64,000 nt of DNA from Rhodovulum kholense (GCF_003053725.1 NZ_QAYC01000008.1:124001-188000), one strand, 5' to 3'. Positions 43,110 through 53,117 are shown, counted from the stretch's first letter. Notes: a model not told the origin generated them from the sequence alone. Numbers and translations: made by a program.

Positions 43110-43742
43110 TCAGGCGCGGATATGCGCCTGCCAATGCAGGTAAAGCCCTTCGACATCGCCGCTTGTCAGCATCGGCATCGCATCCCTCAGCTGGTCCTCG
43201 GACCAGTCCCACCACCGCATCTCCTGCAGAAGACCGACGATCCTGTCCTCGAACCTCTTGCGGAGGGTCCGCGCCGGGTTACCCGCCACGACCGCATAGG
43301 GCGCGACATCGCGGGTCACCACCGCGCGGGTGCCGATCACGGCGCCGTCGCCGATTGTCAGCCCCGGCAGCACGACCGCCTCGGCCCCGATCCAGACATC
43401 ATTGCCGATGACCGTGTCCCCGGACGGACGATAGCCGTTCCGGGCACCGCCGAAGGCTTCGACCTCCGGCATCCAGTAGAACGGAAAGGTGCTGATCCAG
43501 TCGCTGCGATGGCCCTGATTGCCTGCCATGATGAAGGCCGCGCCGGTTCCGATCGAACAGAAGCTGCCGATGAGAAGGCGGTCGACGCCCTCGTCGGGCA
43601 GCAGGTAGCGAGCACAGTCATCGAAGCTGTGGCCATGGTAGTAGCCTGAATAGTAGCTGTGTTTTCCGACCTTGATGTTCGGGTTGGTCACCTGACGATC
43701 GAGCGTGATGCCCCGGAAGGGGCTTTCAAATACATTGTCCAT
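43110..43742 (-). CDS. catB: CatB-type (xenobiotic) acetyltransferase, left-handed beta-helix
   Basis: The 210-residue protein closely follows type B chloramphenicol acetyltransferases: [20 protein letters not shown] near residue 20, [20 protein letters not shown] near 58 and [15 protein letters not shown] near 115 with hexapeptide repeats. [18 protein letters not shown] lies near the C-terminus. The His of YHGHS and hexapeptide turns are present. It would acetylate chloramphenicol or a related hydroxyl compound; in environmental bacteria the natural substrate is unknown. No integrase or cassette features flank it. Confidence 0.92.
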   Translation of the reverse strand: MDNVFESPFRGITLDRQVTNPNIKVGKHSYYSGYYHGHSFDDCARYLLPDEGVDRLLIGSFCSIGTGAAFIMAGNQGHRSDWISTFPFYWMPEVEAFGGARNGYRPSGDTVIGNDVWIGAEAVVLPGLTIGDGAVIGTRAVVTRDVAPYAVVAGNPARTLRKRFEDRIVGLLQEMRWWDWSEDQLRDAMPMLTSGDVEGLYLHWQAHIRA

Positions 43743-44027
43743 TTGCCGTTCCCTGAATGAGCGGGTCTTGCGCGCATGCGCGAAAACGGCGCCGTCGCCA
43801 GAAGCAACGCGCCGAAGCCCCGCGTCGAAGCGCAGGGCGCCATTCAGATGGTTCGGTCGGCCGACTTCACGGCATGCCCCCGGAACGCTGAAACAAGGTC
43901 CGCGTCAAGCATAGATGATCCGCGACTGCGCGCAAGCCGATGGGGGCGTGTGCCATTCCGCCCCCAAACCCCGGACCCGACCGGTCTGCTCTGGCAAAGA
44001 CTCTCGTCGCGCCCCATATTGCGGCGC

Positions 44028-44267
44028 ATGGGCATGGTCTTTCTTCTCATCGTCGGCGCTGCGGCCGGTTTTCTGGCCACCCGTATCATGCGGGTCGAGG
44101 CCGATGTGCTGACCACGGTCGCGCTGGGCGTGCTGGGCGCGCTGATCGGCGGGGTGCTGATCCGCATCCTGCTGACCATCACCGGCGCGATGGCGGGACT
44201 GGTCGGCGCGGTGCTGGGCGCGATGGCGCTGATCTGGGTCTACCAGACCTATATCGGGCGGCGCTGA
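44028..44267 (+). CDS. small hydrophobic protein, GlsB/YeaQ/YmgE-like
   Basis: The 79-residue product is almost entirely three membrane helices with Gly-rich faces (GVLGALIGGVLI, MAGLVGAVLGAMAL), as in the transglycosylase-associated/GlsB family. The function of such proteins is unclear but they are often stress-induced. ATG 44028 or 44034 may start it; no strong ribosome site is seen. It converges on the next gene with a 2-nt gap. Confidence 0.65.
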   Translation: MGMVFLLIVGAAAGFLATRIMRVEADVLTTVALGVLGALIGGVLIRILLTITGAMAGLVGAVLGAMALIWVYQTYIGRR

Positions 44268-44269
44268 GG

Positions 44270-45316
44270 CTAGAGGCTCGCCTCGACCCGGAACCCTTCG
44301 GGAATGTCGTCCCGGCCCTCCAGCACCAGCGCGGCCATCAGTTCGCCGACCTTCGGCGCAAGCCCGATGCCGATCTTGAAGCCGCCATTGGCCACGAACT
44401 GCCCCGGCCGTCCGGGCCAGGGGCCCAGCATCGGCGCGATGGTCTTCGCGCGGGGACGCACGCCCGCCCAGCGCTCGACCACCTCGGCCCCCGCCAGCGC
44501 CGGACAGACCGCCCGCGCCCGGGCGATCACCGCATCGAGCCGCGCATCGGTGCTGTAGGGATCGTCGAACTCGCGTTCCGAGGTCGAGCCGACGGCGACC
44601 GTGCCATCGGCATGGGGCACGATCAGCACGCCATCGGCATAGACCTGCGGTACCGCGCCTGCCCCATGGGCAAGGATCGCCGCCTGTCCCTTGACGCCGC
44701 TGCCGACCTGATGCCCCAGATCGGCCGACAGTTCGGCCAGTCCCGGATAGCCCGTGGCCCAGATCGCCAGCCCCTCAAGCGGCCCCTCGGCCCCGCAGGA
44801 CACCTCGCCGCCCAGCGCACGGATCGCCTCGGCCAGCGCGGCACAGGCGGCGCGTGGCGCGATCCGCGCCGACAGCGTGTCATGGACCAGCCAGCCCGAG
44901 GGCGCCTCGGGCACAAGGCCCGTCGCCTCGGCCGCCCGGATCACCCGCCAGGCCGCGCGCCCCCGCCAGAGCGTTTCGGCCTCGACGGCGCGGGCCCTGG
45001 CGCGGGCCAGAGCCTTGTCGTCGGCAACCGGCTGATAGCGCCCGACCCGGCCATAGCCCGTGCTCCGGCCGCTTGTCGCCTCGACCTCTGCCCAGAAGGG
45101 TTCTGCCGCGATCAGGCTTTCGAACTGGAACTGTTTCTTGGGGTTCCACTGCTCGGGCACATGCGGACTGAGCGCGCCGACCGGCGTGCCGCTCGCCCCC
45201 GCCCCGGGATGCGACCATTCGACCACGCGGACCCTTGCGCCCCGGCGCGCGCAGGCATAGGCCGAGGACAACCCGAATACCCCTGCCCCCATCACGGTCA
45301 CGTCCACCGGTGCCAT
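44270..45316 (-). CDS. FAD-dependent oxidoreductase of DAO type, MnmC(C)-like
   Basis: The 348-residue protein has the GxGxxG motif in VTVMGAGVFGLSSAYACARRG, then GAGASGTPVGALSPHVP, which resembles the flavin domain of MnmC (GASG..GAL.P). GFKIGIGLAPKVGELMA lies near the C-terminus. In E. coli the MnmC C-domain oxidises cmnm5(s2)U34 to nm5(s2)U34. Here that domain would be a separate gene placed divergently against the methyltransferase half. A generic amino-acid oxidase role cannot be excluded. Confidence 0.75.
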   Translation of the reverse strand: MAPVDVTVMGAGVFGLSSAYACARRGARVRVVEWSHPGAGASGTPVGALSPHVPEQWNPKKQFQFESLIAAEPFWAEVEATSGRSTGYGRVGRYQPVADDKALARARARAVEAETLWRGRAAWRVIRAAEATGLVPEAPSGWLVHDTLSARIAPRAACAALAEAIRALGGEVSCGAEGPLEGLAIWATGYPGLAELSADLGHQVGSGVKGQAAILAHGAGAVPQVYADGVLIVPHADGTVAVGSTSEREFDDPYSTDARLDAVIARARAVCPALAGAEVVERWAGVRPRAKTIAPMLGPWPGRPGQFVANGGFKIGIGLAPKVGELMAALVLEGRDDIPEGFRVEASL

Positions 45317-46041
45317 CGCGTCCGCCCTTCTGCCCTGACGAGTCCGCTCGCGGTCTAGGCGATCCGCTGCCCCAAGGCCAGCGGGCAGAGATCGACTGGC
45401 GCGAGGGCGGCGTGCCGGTCTCGGTGCGCTTCGACGATCCGTATTTCTCGATTGCCGACGGCCTTGCCGAAACCCGGCATGTGTTTCTGACCGGCAACGG
45501 CCTGCCCGACCGGTTCGTGCCCGGCTTTCACATCGCCGAGCTGGGCTTCGGCACCGGGCTGAACCTGCTGGCGGCGCTGATCGCCTGGCGGGCAGCCGGG
45601 ATGCCCGGGCCGCTGCGCTTTACCAGCTTCGAGGCCTTCCCGATGGCCCCCGAGGCGATGGACCGCGCGCTGTCGGCCTTCCCCGAGGCCCGCGCCGTGG
45701 CCGACCCGCTGATCGCCGCCTGGGCCGAGGGCGCCCGGAAGATCGAGACCGAGGACCTGATCGCCGAGATCGTCGAGGGCGATGCGCGCGAGACGCTGCC
45801 GCGCTGGCCGGGCCGGGCCGATGCCTGGTTTCTCGACGGCTTCTCGCCCGCGAAGAACCCCGAGCTCTGGTCGCCCGAGCTGATGGCCGAGGTCGCGCGC
45901 CACACCGCCCCGCGAGGAACGGCCGCCACCTATACCGCGGCCGGATTCGTCCGGCGCGGCCTGACCGAGGCCGGCTTCGAGGTGACCCGCCAGCCCGGCT
46001 TTGGCCGCAAACGCCACATGACCACGGCCCGCCTGAGATGA
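45310..46041 (+). CDS. mnmD: tRNA (5-methylaminomethyl-2-thiouridylate) methyltransferase, MnmD
   Basis: The 243-residue protein has SAM motif IAELGFGTGLNLLAAL, the diagnostic DAWFLDGFSPAKNPELWS and PGFGRKRHMT near the end, as in the N-terminal half of MnmC. It methylates nm5(s2)U34 to mnm5(s2)U34. The start is uncertain: no ATG lies in frame before the conserved region, GTG 45310 overlaps the divergent gene by 7 nt, and CTG 45367 would give 224 residues. No ribosome site supports either. It is followed after 10 nt by an EamA gene. Confidence 0.88.
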   Translation: MPSRPPFCPDESARGLGDPLPQGQRAEIDWREGGVPVSVRFDDPYFSIADGLAETRHVFLTGNGLPDRFVPGFHIAELGFGTGLNLLAALIAWRAAGMPGPLRFTSFEAFPMAPEAMDRALSAFPEARAVADPLIAAWAEGARKIETEDLIAEIVEGDARETLPRWPGRADAWFLDGFSPAKNPELWSPELMAEVARHTAPRGTAATYTAAGFVRRGLTEAGFEVTRQPGFGRKRHMTTARLR

Positions 46042-46051
46042 CCGCCCGCCC

Positions 46052-46927
46052 ATGACCCAGCAGAACACCCGGCTTGGCATCACGCTGATGATCGCCACGA
46101 CCTTCGTCTTTTCGGCGCAGGACGTGCTGTCGCGGCATCTGGCCGATCTTTACAACATCCCGATGGTGGTGATGATCCGCTACTGGTTCTTCGCCGCCTT
46201 CGTGCTGGTGCTGGCGCGGCGCAACGCGGGCAGCCTGGCGGCGGCGGCCCGCACCCGGATGCCGGTGCTGCAGACCCTGCGCGGGCTGGTGCTGGTGGCC
46301 GAGATCTGGGTGATGATCGCGGCCTTCACCCTTCTGGGCCTGATCGAAAGCCATTCGGTCTTTGCCTCCTACCCGCTGATGGTGGCCGCGCTTTCGGGGC
46401 CGGTGCTGGGCGAAAAGGTCGGCTGGCGGCGCTGGACCGCGATCGGCGTCGGTTTCATCGGCGTGCTGGTCATCCTAGCGCCGGGGGTGCGGGTGTTCTC
46501 GCCGCTGGCGCTGATCCCGCTGACCGCGGCGATCCTGTTCGCCGTCTACGGGCTGCTGACCCGCTATGTCGCCCGCGAGGACAGCGCTGCGACCAGCTTC
46601 TTCTGGACCGGCACGGCCGGGGCGGTCGCGGCCACGCTGGGCGGGGTCTGGAGCTGGGAGCCGATGACCGCCGTCGACTGGGGCTTCATGGCCGGGCTGT
46701 GCGTCTCGGGCGCGCTCGGGCATTTCCTGCTGATCAAGACCTACGAGGTGGCCGAGGCCAGCGCGGTCCAGCCCTTCGCCTATCTGCAACTCGTCTTCGC
46801 CTCGGTCTTCGGGCTGACCGTGTTCCACGAGACGCTGCGCGCCAATGTCGTGGCGGGCGCGGTGATCGTGGTGGGTGCGGGGCTCTTTACCGCCTGGCGC
46901 GAACGGGTGCGTGCCAGGCGCGGCTGA
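46052..46927 (+). CDS. EamA/DMT-family transporter
   Basis: The 291-residue protein has ten hydrophobic helices in two EamA repeats (LMIATTFVFSAQDVLSR early; FAYLQLVFASVFGLTVFHE late), matching the DMT superfamily. These export amino acids, nucleosides or other metabolites; no substrate is evident. The short gap to mnmD suggests one transcript. Confidence 0.9.
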   Translation: MTQQNTRLGITLMIATTFVFSAQDVLSRHLADLYNIPMVVMIRYWFFAAFVLVLARRNAGSLAAAARTRMPVLQTLRGLVLVAEIWVMIAAFTLLGLIESHSVFASYPLMVAALSGPVLGEKVGWRRWTAIGVGFIGVLVILAPGVRVFSPLALIPLTAAILFAVYGLLTRYVAREDSAATSFFWTGTAGAVAATLGGVWSWEPMTAVDWGFMAGLCVSGALGHFLLIKTYEVAEASAVQPFAYLQLVFASVFGLTVFHETLRANVVAGAVIVVGAGLFTAWRERVRARRG

Positions 46928-47162
46928 GGCAGCCCGTCTTTCAGACCATGGTCTGGCTTGGCCGTCCCGGCCGTGGCCCCTACCCTGCCGCCCAGGTCGA
47001 TGAGGGAGGAGCCATGCGCGACATCGACCCCGATGCCGGACCCGACCCGCCGCAGCGGCCCTTGGCCGCTGTTCCTTTCTCTTTGCCATGCGGCGGCATG
47101 CGGCCCCCGGCCGAACGGCTCCTCCGAAGATCCGGAGAAACCGGAAGCAAGGGAGGAAACCA

Positions 47163-48962
47163 ATGCTCGATACCACCAATGCCGACCGCGTCTCGGCGGT
47201 TCTTGCCGCATTCGGAGACGCGCTGGACCAGGGCGACATCGACCGCGCGGTCGGGATGTTCACCGAGGATTGCTACTGGCGCGATCTTGTCAGCTTCACC
47301 TGGAACATCCGCACCGTCGAAGGCCCGCAGGAGGTCGCCGCGATGCTGCGCGACCGACTGGCCGCGACCGGGCCCAAGGGCTGGACGCTGGCCGAGGGCG
47401 AGATCCCGACCGAAGAGGACGGCATCACCACCGCCTGGATCCGGTTCGAAACCGGGCTTGCCCGCGGCTACGGGCTGATCCGTCTGAAAGACGACCGGAT
47501 CTGGACGCTTCTGACCACCATGGTCGAGCTGAAGGGCCATGAAGAGCCCAAAGGCATCCACCGGCCGCTGGGGGCGAAGCACGGCGCGGGCAAGGACCGC
47601 CTCAGCTGGAAGGAAGAACGCGAGGCCGAAGAACAGGCGCTGGGGCGCACGGTGCAGCCCTATGTACTGATCGTCGGCGGCGGACAGGGCGGCATCGCGC
47701 TGGGCGCCCGCCTCAGGATGCTGGGCGTGCCGACGATCATCGTCGAGAAGAACGACCGGCCCGGCGACAGCTGGCGCAAGCGCTACAAGTCGCTCTGCCT
47801 GCACGATCCGGTCTGGTACGACCACCTGCCCTATATCAAGTTCCCCGACACCTGGCCGGTGTTCAGCCCCAAGGACAAGATCGGCGACTGGCTGGAAATG
47901 TACACGAAGGTCATGGAGCTGACCTACTGGACCCGCTCGACCTGCACCTCTGCCAGCTATGACGAGACCGCGAAGGAATGGACGGTCACCGTCGACCGCG
48001 ACGGCGAAGAGGTCGTGCTGCGCCCGCGCCAGCTGGTGCTGGCGACCGGCATGTCGGGCAAGCCCAACATCCCCGACTTCCCCGGGCGCGACACCTTCCG
48101 GGGCGATCAGCACCACTCCTCGCAGCATCCCGGCCCCGATGCCTATCGCGGCAAGTCCTGCGTGGTGATCGGGTCGAACAACTCGGCCCACGACATCGCC
48201 GCGGCCCTTTGGGAACATGATGCCAAGGTGACCATGGTGCAGCGGTCCTCGACCCATATCGTGCGCTCGGACACGCTGATGGAAATCGGGCTTGGCGGGC
48301 TTTATTCCGAACAGGCGGTGCAGGCGGGCATCACCACCGAAAAGGCCGACCTGATCTTCGCCTCGATCCCCTATGCCATCCTGCACGAATTCCAGATCCC
48401 GCTTTACGAACAGATGCACGAGCGCGACCGGGGCTTCTACGAGGCGCTGGAAAAGGCCGGGTTCTGGCTCGACTGGGGCGAGGACGGATCGGGGCTCTTC
48501 ATGAAATACCTGCGCCGCGGGTCGGGCTATTACATCGACATCGGCGCGAGCCAGCTGATCATCGACGGCGAGATCGCGCTGAAACGCGGACAGGTGACCG
48601 AGATCGTCGAGGATGGCGTCATGCTGGAGGACGGCACGCATCTGAAGGCCGATCTTATCGTCTATGCCACCGGCTACGGGTCGATGAACGGCTGGGCCGC
48701 CGACCTGATCGGGCAGGATGTGGCCGACAAGGTCGGCAAGTGCTGGGGGCTCGGGTCCGACACCCCCAAGGACCCCGGCCCCTGGGAGGGCGAACAGCGC
48801 AACATGTGGAAACCCACCCGGCAGGAGGGGCTGTGGTTCCATGGCGGGAACCTGCATCAGTCGCGCCATTATTCGCAGTTCCTGGCGCTGCAGCTGAAGG
48901 CACGGATGGAGGGTCTGCCGGTCGAGCCCTGGGGCGTGCCCGAGGTCCATCATCTGGGCTGA
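47163..48962 (+). CDS. flavin-containing monooxygenase with N-terminal NTF2/SnoaL-like domain
   Basis: The 599-residue protein has an N-terminal SnoaL/NTF2-like module (about residues 1-125: VLAAFGDALDQGDIDRAVGMF). An FMO-type domain follows, with FAD motif VLIVGGGQGGIALGARL near 170, NADPH motif CVVIGSNNSAHDIAAAL near 338 and YATGYG near 500. Such enzymes oxygenate amines, sulfides or ketones; the substrate is open. The ATG at 47163 follows GGGAGGAAACC. The NTF2 fusion is shared with a subset of bacterial FMOs. Confidence 0.9.
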   Translation: MLDTTNADRVSAVLAAFGDALDQGDIDRAVGMFTEDCYWRDLVSFTWNIRTVEGPQEVAAMLRDRLAATGPKGWTLAEGEIPTEEDGITTAWIRFETGLARGYGLIRLKDDRIWTLLTTMVELKGHEEPKGIHRPLGAKHGAGKDRLSWKEEREAEEQALGRTVQPYVLIVGGGQGGIALGARLRMLGVPTIIVEKNDRPGDSWRKRYKSLCLHDPVWYDHLPYIKFPDTWPVFSPKDKIGDWLEMYTKVMELTYWTRSTCTSASYDETAKEWTVTVDRDGEEVVLRPRQLVLATGMSGKPNIPDFPGRDTFRGDQHHSSQHPGPDAYRGKSCVVIGSNNSAHDIAAALWEHDAKVTMVQRSSTHIVRSDTLMEIGLGGLYSEQAVQAGITTEKADLIFASIPYAILHEFQIPLYEQMHERDRGFYEALEKAGFWLDWGEDGSGLFMKYLRRGSGYYIDIGASQLIIDGEIALKRGQVTEIVEDGVMLEDGTHLKADLIVYATGYGSMNGWAADLIGQDVADKVGKCWGLGSDTPKDPGPWEGEQRNMWKPTRQEGLWFHGGNLHQSRHYSQFLALQLKARMEGLPVEPWGVPEVHHLG

Positions 48963-48989
48963 GACCCCGGGGGTCCTGAAGGCGGGCGC

Positions 48990-50915
48990 TCAGTTCGCCT
49001 TCAGCTCCTTCGACAGGGTGACGGCACCTGTCCGGCCCGCCAGCCGCGCGCGGTAGATCGGCAGGGCCTCGGTGACCCGCATCACGTAGTTGCGGGTCTC
49101 GGTGAACGGGATCAGCTCGATCCAGTCGATCACGTCGACCCCGGCCGCGCGCGGATCGCCCTGTTCAGACACCCAGCGATGCGCCCGGCTGGGCCCGGCA
49201 TTGTAGGCTGCGGCGACCAGCACCGGGTTGGGGCCGAATTCCTCGACCAGATGCGCCAGATAGGCCGCACCGAGACGCGCGTTATAGGACGGATCGGCGG
49301 TCAGGGCGGAACTGGAATAGCGCACCGACAGCTCGTCGGCCATCGCCTTGGCGGTGGTCGGCATCAGCTGCATCAGCCCCAGCGCCCCGGCGCCGCTGGC
49401 GACGGAGGGGTCGAACTCGCTTTCGCGGCGCACGATCGACAGCACCAGCTCGGTCGGCACCGGGTGCCGGGTGCGGGCGATCTCGGTCACCGGGAAATAG
49501 GCCTCGACCATGACATTGCCGGTCTCGGCGGCGGTCTTGGCGATGCGCAGCGCGACATGGTGGTCGTTCAGTTCCAGCGCCAGCCCCGCCAGCGCGCGCT
49601 GCCCGGCCGGATCGGCGCTTTCGGCCAGATGGGTCAGGAACATCTCGACCAGATTCTGTTCGCCCGCCTCGTGCAGAAGAAAGGCGGCCGAAACCACCGA
49701 GCTGCGCGCGAAAGGCTGGGCGCGCCAGTCGGGGTAATAGTCACGCCCGGCGAGCGAGGGGTCCATGGCGATGCCGCCGCGCTCGGCCGCGAGAAGCCCG
49801 TAAAAGCTGGTCTGGAACTGGGCGCCCATCGCATAGGCGGCGCGGGCCTCCTGCGGATGGCGCATCGCCTCGAGCGCGCGGCCTTCCCAGTAGCCGGCGC
49901 GGCCCAGGCTGATCGGGGTCCGGACCGCCGCCTCGAAGGCGCGGAAATGGGTCAAGGCGGTCTCGGGCTTGTCGAGGAAGCGCAGCGCGATGAAGCCCGA
50001 CAGCCATTCCAGTTCGGCATAGCTTGCGCCCGCGCTCAGATGGTGGCGCGAGGCGAGGCGATAGGCGAGCTTCGGGTTGCCCTCGCGCAGCACCTGATGA
50101 GCATAGTACCGCCGCCACCCGGCCCAGAGCGCCGGGCGTCCGAGGCTTTGGGCCGACGTGCTGCGCTCGTCCAGAAGCGCGATGGCATCCTCGCCCCGGC
50201 CCTTGCGGGTGCGCCACATGAAGCGTTCATAAGCGAGGCCCGGATCGTTCCGAAGCGAGGTCGGCACCGCCGCGATCCGGGCGTCGACCCCCGGGTCCTG
50301 ATTGCGGAGCGCTATCCGCGCCGCGGCAAGCTTCTGCCAGCCTTCGGGCACGAGGCTCAGCATCCGCCCGGCCGAAATGTCGTGCCCCTCCCACAGAAGC
50401 GTGTCGAGCCGGGCCACATGCTGCCCGGCCAGCGTGCGGCCGAACCGCGCCAGAAGCGCCGACTGTGCGGCTTCGGACAGCGGCAGGCTTTGCCAGGCCG
50501 CCACCGCCGCCGCCTGGGCCTCGCCGGTCCGGCCCAGCGCCGCCTCGGCCTCGACCAGCCGCAGCGCGCCCTCGCCCGTGACCGGGGCCCGCCCGCCGAA
50601 GAAGGCCACCACCGCCGCCGGATCGTCTCCGGCCCCAATCGCGCCCTCGCCCGAGGTCCGCACCTTGTCGAGCCCGGGCCAGTCGGGATTGCGGGCCAGA
50701 AAGGCACGGTAGTCGTCAAGGCTGCCCTCGCCCGCGCGCAGCCTGCGCCACTCGACGATGTCGAGCGCGACCTGACCGGCCGGACGGGCCAGTTGACGGG
50801 CCTCGGCCCAGCGGTCGGCGCGAACGGCGACCATGGCCTTGGCAAGGGCGGTGGGCTCGGCCGCGAGGACCGGAGCAGCCAGTGAAATCAGGAAAAGCAG
50901 GATCAGGGCACGCAT
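48990..50915 (-). CDS. slt: soluble lytic murein transglycosylase (Slt70-like)
   Basis: The 641-residue protein has a signal peptide ([18 protein letters not shown]), a long alpha-helical superhelix (about 25-470) and a C-terminal lysozyme-like domain. That domain has catalytic Glu in [11 protein letters not shown] and [17 protein letters not shown], then [13 protein letters not shown]. It cleaves peptidoglycan to 1,6-anhydro products. The start at 50915 gives the signal peptide; a longer frame upstream does not. It is divergent from dapA. Confidence 0.9.
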   Translation of the reverse strand: MRALILLFLISLAAPVLAAEPTALAKAMVAVRADRWAEARQLARPAGQVALDIVEWRRLRAGEGSLDDYRAFLARNPDWPGLDKVRTSGEGAIGAGDDPAAVVAFFGGRAPVTGEGALRLVEAEAALGRTGEAQAAAVAAWQSLPLSEAAQSALLARFGRTLAGQHVARLDTLLWEGHDISAGRMLSLVPEGWQKLAAARIALRNQDPGVDARIAAVPTSLRNDPGLAYERFMWRTRKGRGEDAIALLDERSTSAQSLGRPALWAGWRRYYAHQVLREGNPKLAYRLASRHHLSAGASYAELEWLSGFIALRFLDKPETALTHFRAFEAAVRTPISLGRAGYWEGRALEAMRHPQEARAAYAMGAQFQTSFYGLLAAERGGIAMDPSLAGRDYYPDWRAQPFARSSVVSAAFLLHEAGEQNLVEMFLTHLAESADPAGQRALAGLALELNDHHVALRIAKTAAETGNVMVEAYFPVTEIARTRHPVPTELVLSIVRRESEFDPSVASGAGALGLMQLMPTTAKAMADELSVRYSSSALTADPSYNARLGAAYLAHLVEEFGPNPVLVAAAYNAGPSRAHRWVSEQGDPRAAGVDVIDWIELIPFTETRNYVMRVTEALPIYRARLAGRTGAVTLSKELKAN

Positions 50916-51093
50916 GTCGGGGCTGGGTCGGCAAAGGGCGATTGGCAAGGTCTCACGCAGCGGTCTATGCGGGCAATTCACAAACTTGGCAACGGGCGGC
51001 CGGCGCTATAGGGTCCGGCGCGCTGCGCGGGCGCACGACTCGCGCCAAGGCTATCAGAACAGGCCATCGAACACAGATGAAAAGGAGCGTGTC

Positions 51094-51969
51094 ATGATAA
51101 AAGGGTCCCTTCCAGCCCTGGTGACGCCGTTCAAGGACGGCGCCGTGGATTTCGACACGCTCAAGCGTCTGGTCGACTGGCAGCTGGCCGAAGGCAGCCA
51201 TGGCTTCGTCCCGGTGGGCACCACCGGCGAAAGCCCCACGCTCAGCCATGCCGAGCATGAGGCGGTGATCGAGGCGGTGGTCAAGACCGTCGACGGCCGG
51301 GTGCCGGTGGTGGCGGGCGCGGGCTCGAACAACACCTCCGAGGCGGTGCGCTTCATGCAATATGCCGAAAAGGTCGGGGCCGATGCCGCGCTGGTGGTCA
51401 CGCCCTATTACAACAAGCCGACCCAGGCGGGCATGATCCGGCATTTCACCGAGCTGCACGACTGCTGCGAGTTGCCGATTATCATCTACAACATCCCCGG
51501 CCGGTCGGTCGTCGACATGACCCCCGAGACCATGGGCGAGCTGGCGAAGCTGCCCCGGATCATCGGCGTCAAGGACGCGACCGGCGATCTGTCCCGCGTG
51601 CCGAAACAGCGGATCACCTGCGGCCCCGACTTCCTGCAGCTGTCGGGCGAGGACGGCACCGCGCTGGGCTTCAACGCCCATGGCGGGCGGGGCTGCATCT
51701 CGGTCACCGCGAACGTGGCGCCCCGGCTTTGCGCCGAGTTCCAAGAGGCGACTCTTGTGGGCGACTATGTCAAGGCGCTGGAGCTGCAGGACCGGCTGAT
51801 GCCGCTGCATATCGCGATCTTCCTCGAACCGGGCGTCGCCGGGGCGAAATACGCGCTGTCGCGGCTGGGCAAATGCAGCGAAGAGGTCCGCTCGCCGCTG
51901 GTCGGACTGACCGAGGGCACCAAGGACCGGATCGACGCCGCCATGCGGCATGCCGGGCTCTTGAACTGA
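51094..51969 (+). CDS. dapA: 4-hydroxy-tetrahydrodipicolinate synthase
   Basis: The 291-residue protein has [14 protein letters not shown] near residue 46, [11 protein letters not shown] near 106, YNIPGRS near 135 with the catalytic Tyr, and [10 protein letters not shown] near 160 with the Schiff-base Lys. It condenses pyruvate with aspartate semialdehyde in lysine and peptidoglycan-precursor synthesis. AAAAGGAGC precedes the ATG at 51094. Confidence 0.97.
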   Translation: MIKGSLPALVTPFKDGAVDFDTLKRLVDWQLAEGSHGFVPVGTTGESPTLSHAEHEAVIEAVVKTVDGRVPVVAGAGSNNTSEAVRFMQYAEKVGADAALVVTPYYNKPTQAGMIRHFTELHDCCELPIIIYNIPGRSVVDMTPETMGELAKLPRIIGVKDATGDLSRVPKQRITCGPDFLQLSGEDGTALGFNAHGGRGCISVTANVAPRLCAEFQEATLVGDYVKALELQDRLMPLHIAIFLEPGVAGAKYALSRLGKCSEEVRSPLVGLTEGTKDRIDAAMRHAGLLN

Positions 51970-51998
51970 GCGGGCCGGACGGGCTGCGTCCCGGCGAG

Positions 51999-52454
51999 GT
52001 GGCGGCCGGGGATCTCGGCCCCGCCGACGGTCCGGCGCTGCGCGTCATCGGCCGGGCACGGACGCCCTGGGGCCCCGAAGACTGCCCCAAGAATATCCAT
52101 CGGGCGCGCGAACGGGGCGCGCCCGCCATCCTTGAGATCGATCCGGTCTTCGCACCGGCGCTGTCAGGGCTTGCGGTCGGTCAGCCGGTGATCGTGCTGT
52201 ACTGGATGGACCGGGCGCGCCGCGACCTGCTGGTGCAGGCGCCGCGCCATGTGGACGGTCCGCGCGGAACCTTCGCGCTGCGCTCGCCGAACCGGCCCAA
52301 CACCATCAGCCAGTCGACAGTGACCATTACCGCGCTCGATCTGCGCGCCGGGAGCGTAACCGTCGATGCGCTCGACTGCTTCGACGGCACGCCGCTGCTT
52401 GACATCAAGCCCTGGCTTGCGTCGGTCGACCTGCCGCCGGGAACGGCTGATTAG
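51999..52454 (+). CDS. TrmO/TsaA-like SAM-dependent tRNA t6A37 methyltransferase family protein
   Basis: The product (151 residues from GTG 51999) has VIGRARTPWG, CPKNIHRARERG, QPVIVLYWMDRARRD and FALRSPNRPNTISQSTV, matching the TsaA/TrmO beta-barrel family. TrmO methylates N6-threonylcarbamoyladenosine 37. The start is uncertain: the frame is open into dapA, and a CTG at 51966 overlapping the dapA stop would add eleven residues including LRPGE. Neither has a good ribosome site. It appears translationally linked to dapA. Confidence 0.78.
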   Translation: MAAGDLGPADGPALRVIGRARTPWGPEDCPKNIHRARERGAPAILEIDPVFAPALSGLAVGQPVIVLYWMDRARRDLLVQAPRHVDGPRGTFALRSPNRPNTISQSTVTITALDLRAGSVTVDALDCFDGTPLLDIKPWLASVDLPPGTAD

Positions 52455-52457
52455 GGC

Positions 52458-52937
52458 CTACTCGACCATCACCTCGATCGGCTCTGACATGACCGGCGGA
52501 TCGTGGGGCACGTGGTTCGCGTCGCCCAGGAGCAGCCAGAGCGTATGCGGACCAGGTTCAAGCTCGATCGTGGTTTCGGTCTGGCCGCCGCCGAAATGGA
52601 TGTGATGGTCGTCTGCCGGAACAGCCTGCGAGAAATCGAAGCCCTCTTGCGGCGCGTCGACGATCAGGTGGTGATGGCCGCTGGCGGGCGCGTCGGTGCC
52701 GGCCGGCACCACCTCCATGCCCTCGATGCCGAAGACGACCGACAGCGGCGAGGACACCGTGGCGCCATCTTCAGGACTGACGATGAACACCCGCGCGCCG
52801 TCGGGCGAGGGCGTCCGGTGGTCATCGGCCAAAGCCGGAACCGCCAGCGCCGTCAGCGCGGCAAATGCCAGGGACGGAACCAGACAAGAGACCGCGAACG
52901 GCTTGGCTGGGGACAGAGTGGCGGGGCGAGCGTACAT
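52458..52937 (-). CDS. exported DUF4399-domain protein
   Basis: The 159-residue protein has a signal peptide (to ALTALAVPALA) and a DUF4399 domain with VFIVSPEDGATVSSPLSVVFGI, HHHLIVDAP, HIHFGGGQTE and HTLWLLLGDANH. The His-rich loops suggest metal binding. Function is unknown. The ATG at 52937 follows AAGGGAGGACC. It converges with the TrmO-like gene. Confidence 0.87.
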   Translation of the reverse strand: MYARPATLSPAKPFAVSCLVPSLAFAALTALAVPALADDHRTPSPDGARVFIVSPEDGATVSSPLSVVFGIEGMEVVPAGTDAPASGHHHLIVDAPQEGFDFSQAVPADDHHIHFGGGQTETTIELEPGPHTLWLLLGDANHVPHDPPVMSEPIEVMVE

Positions 52938-53065
52938 GGGGTCCTCCCTTCCTGTGCAGGCCTGCGGGGCGCGGTCCGGTCGCCCGGACCGGGCCCGGTC
53001 AGGAGCTAGCCCGGACCGGCACCGGATCAATCCGGCGTGCAATCGGCGAGGCTGGAGGAAACCCC

Positions 53066-53117
53066 TGGGGCGCACCGGTCACACCAACCGAAGTCACCAT
53101 TCACGTGGTGCGCCCCA
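53066..53117. repeat. 11-bp perfect inverted repeat with 30-nt loop
   Basis: TGGGGCGCACC (53066-53076) and GGTGCGCCCCA (53107-53117) are exact reverse complements. No T-run follows on either side, so it is not a plain terminator. Confidence 0.75.
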
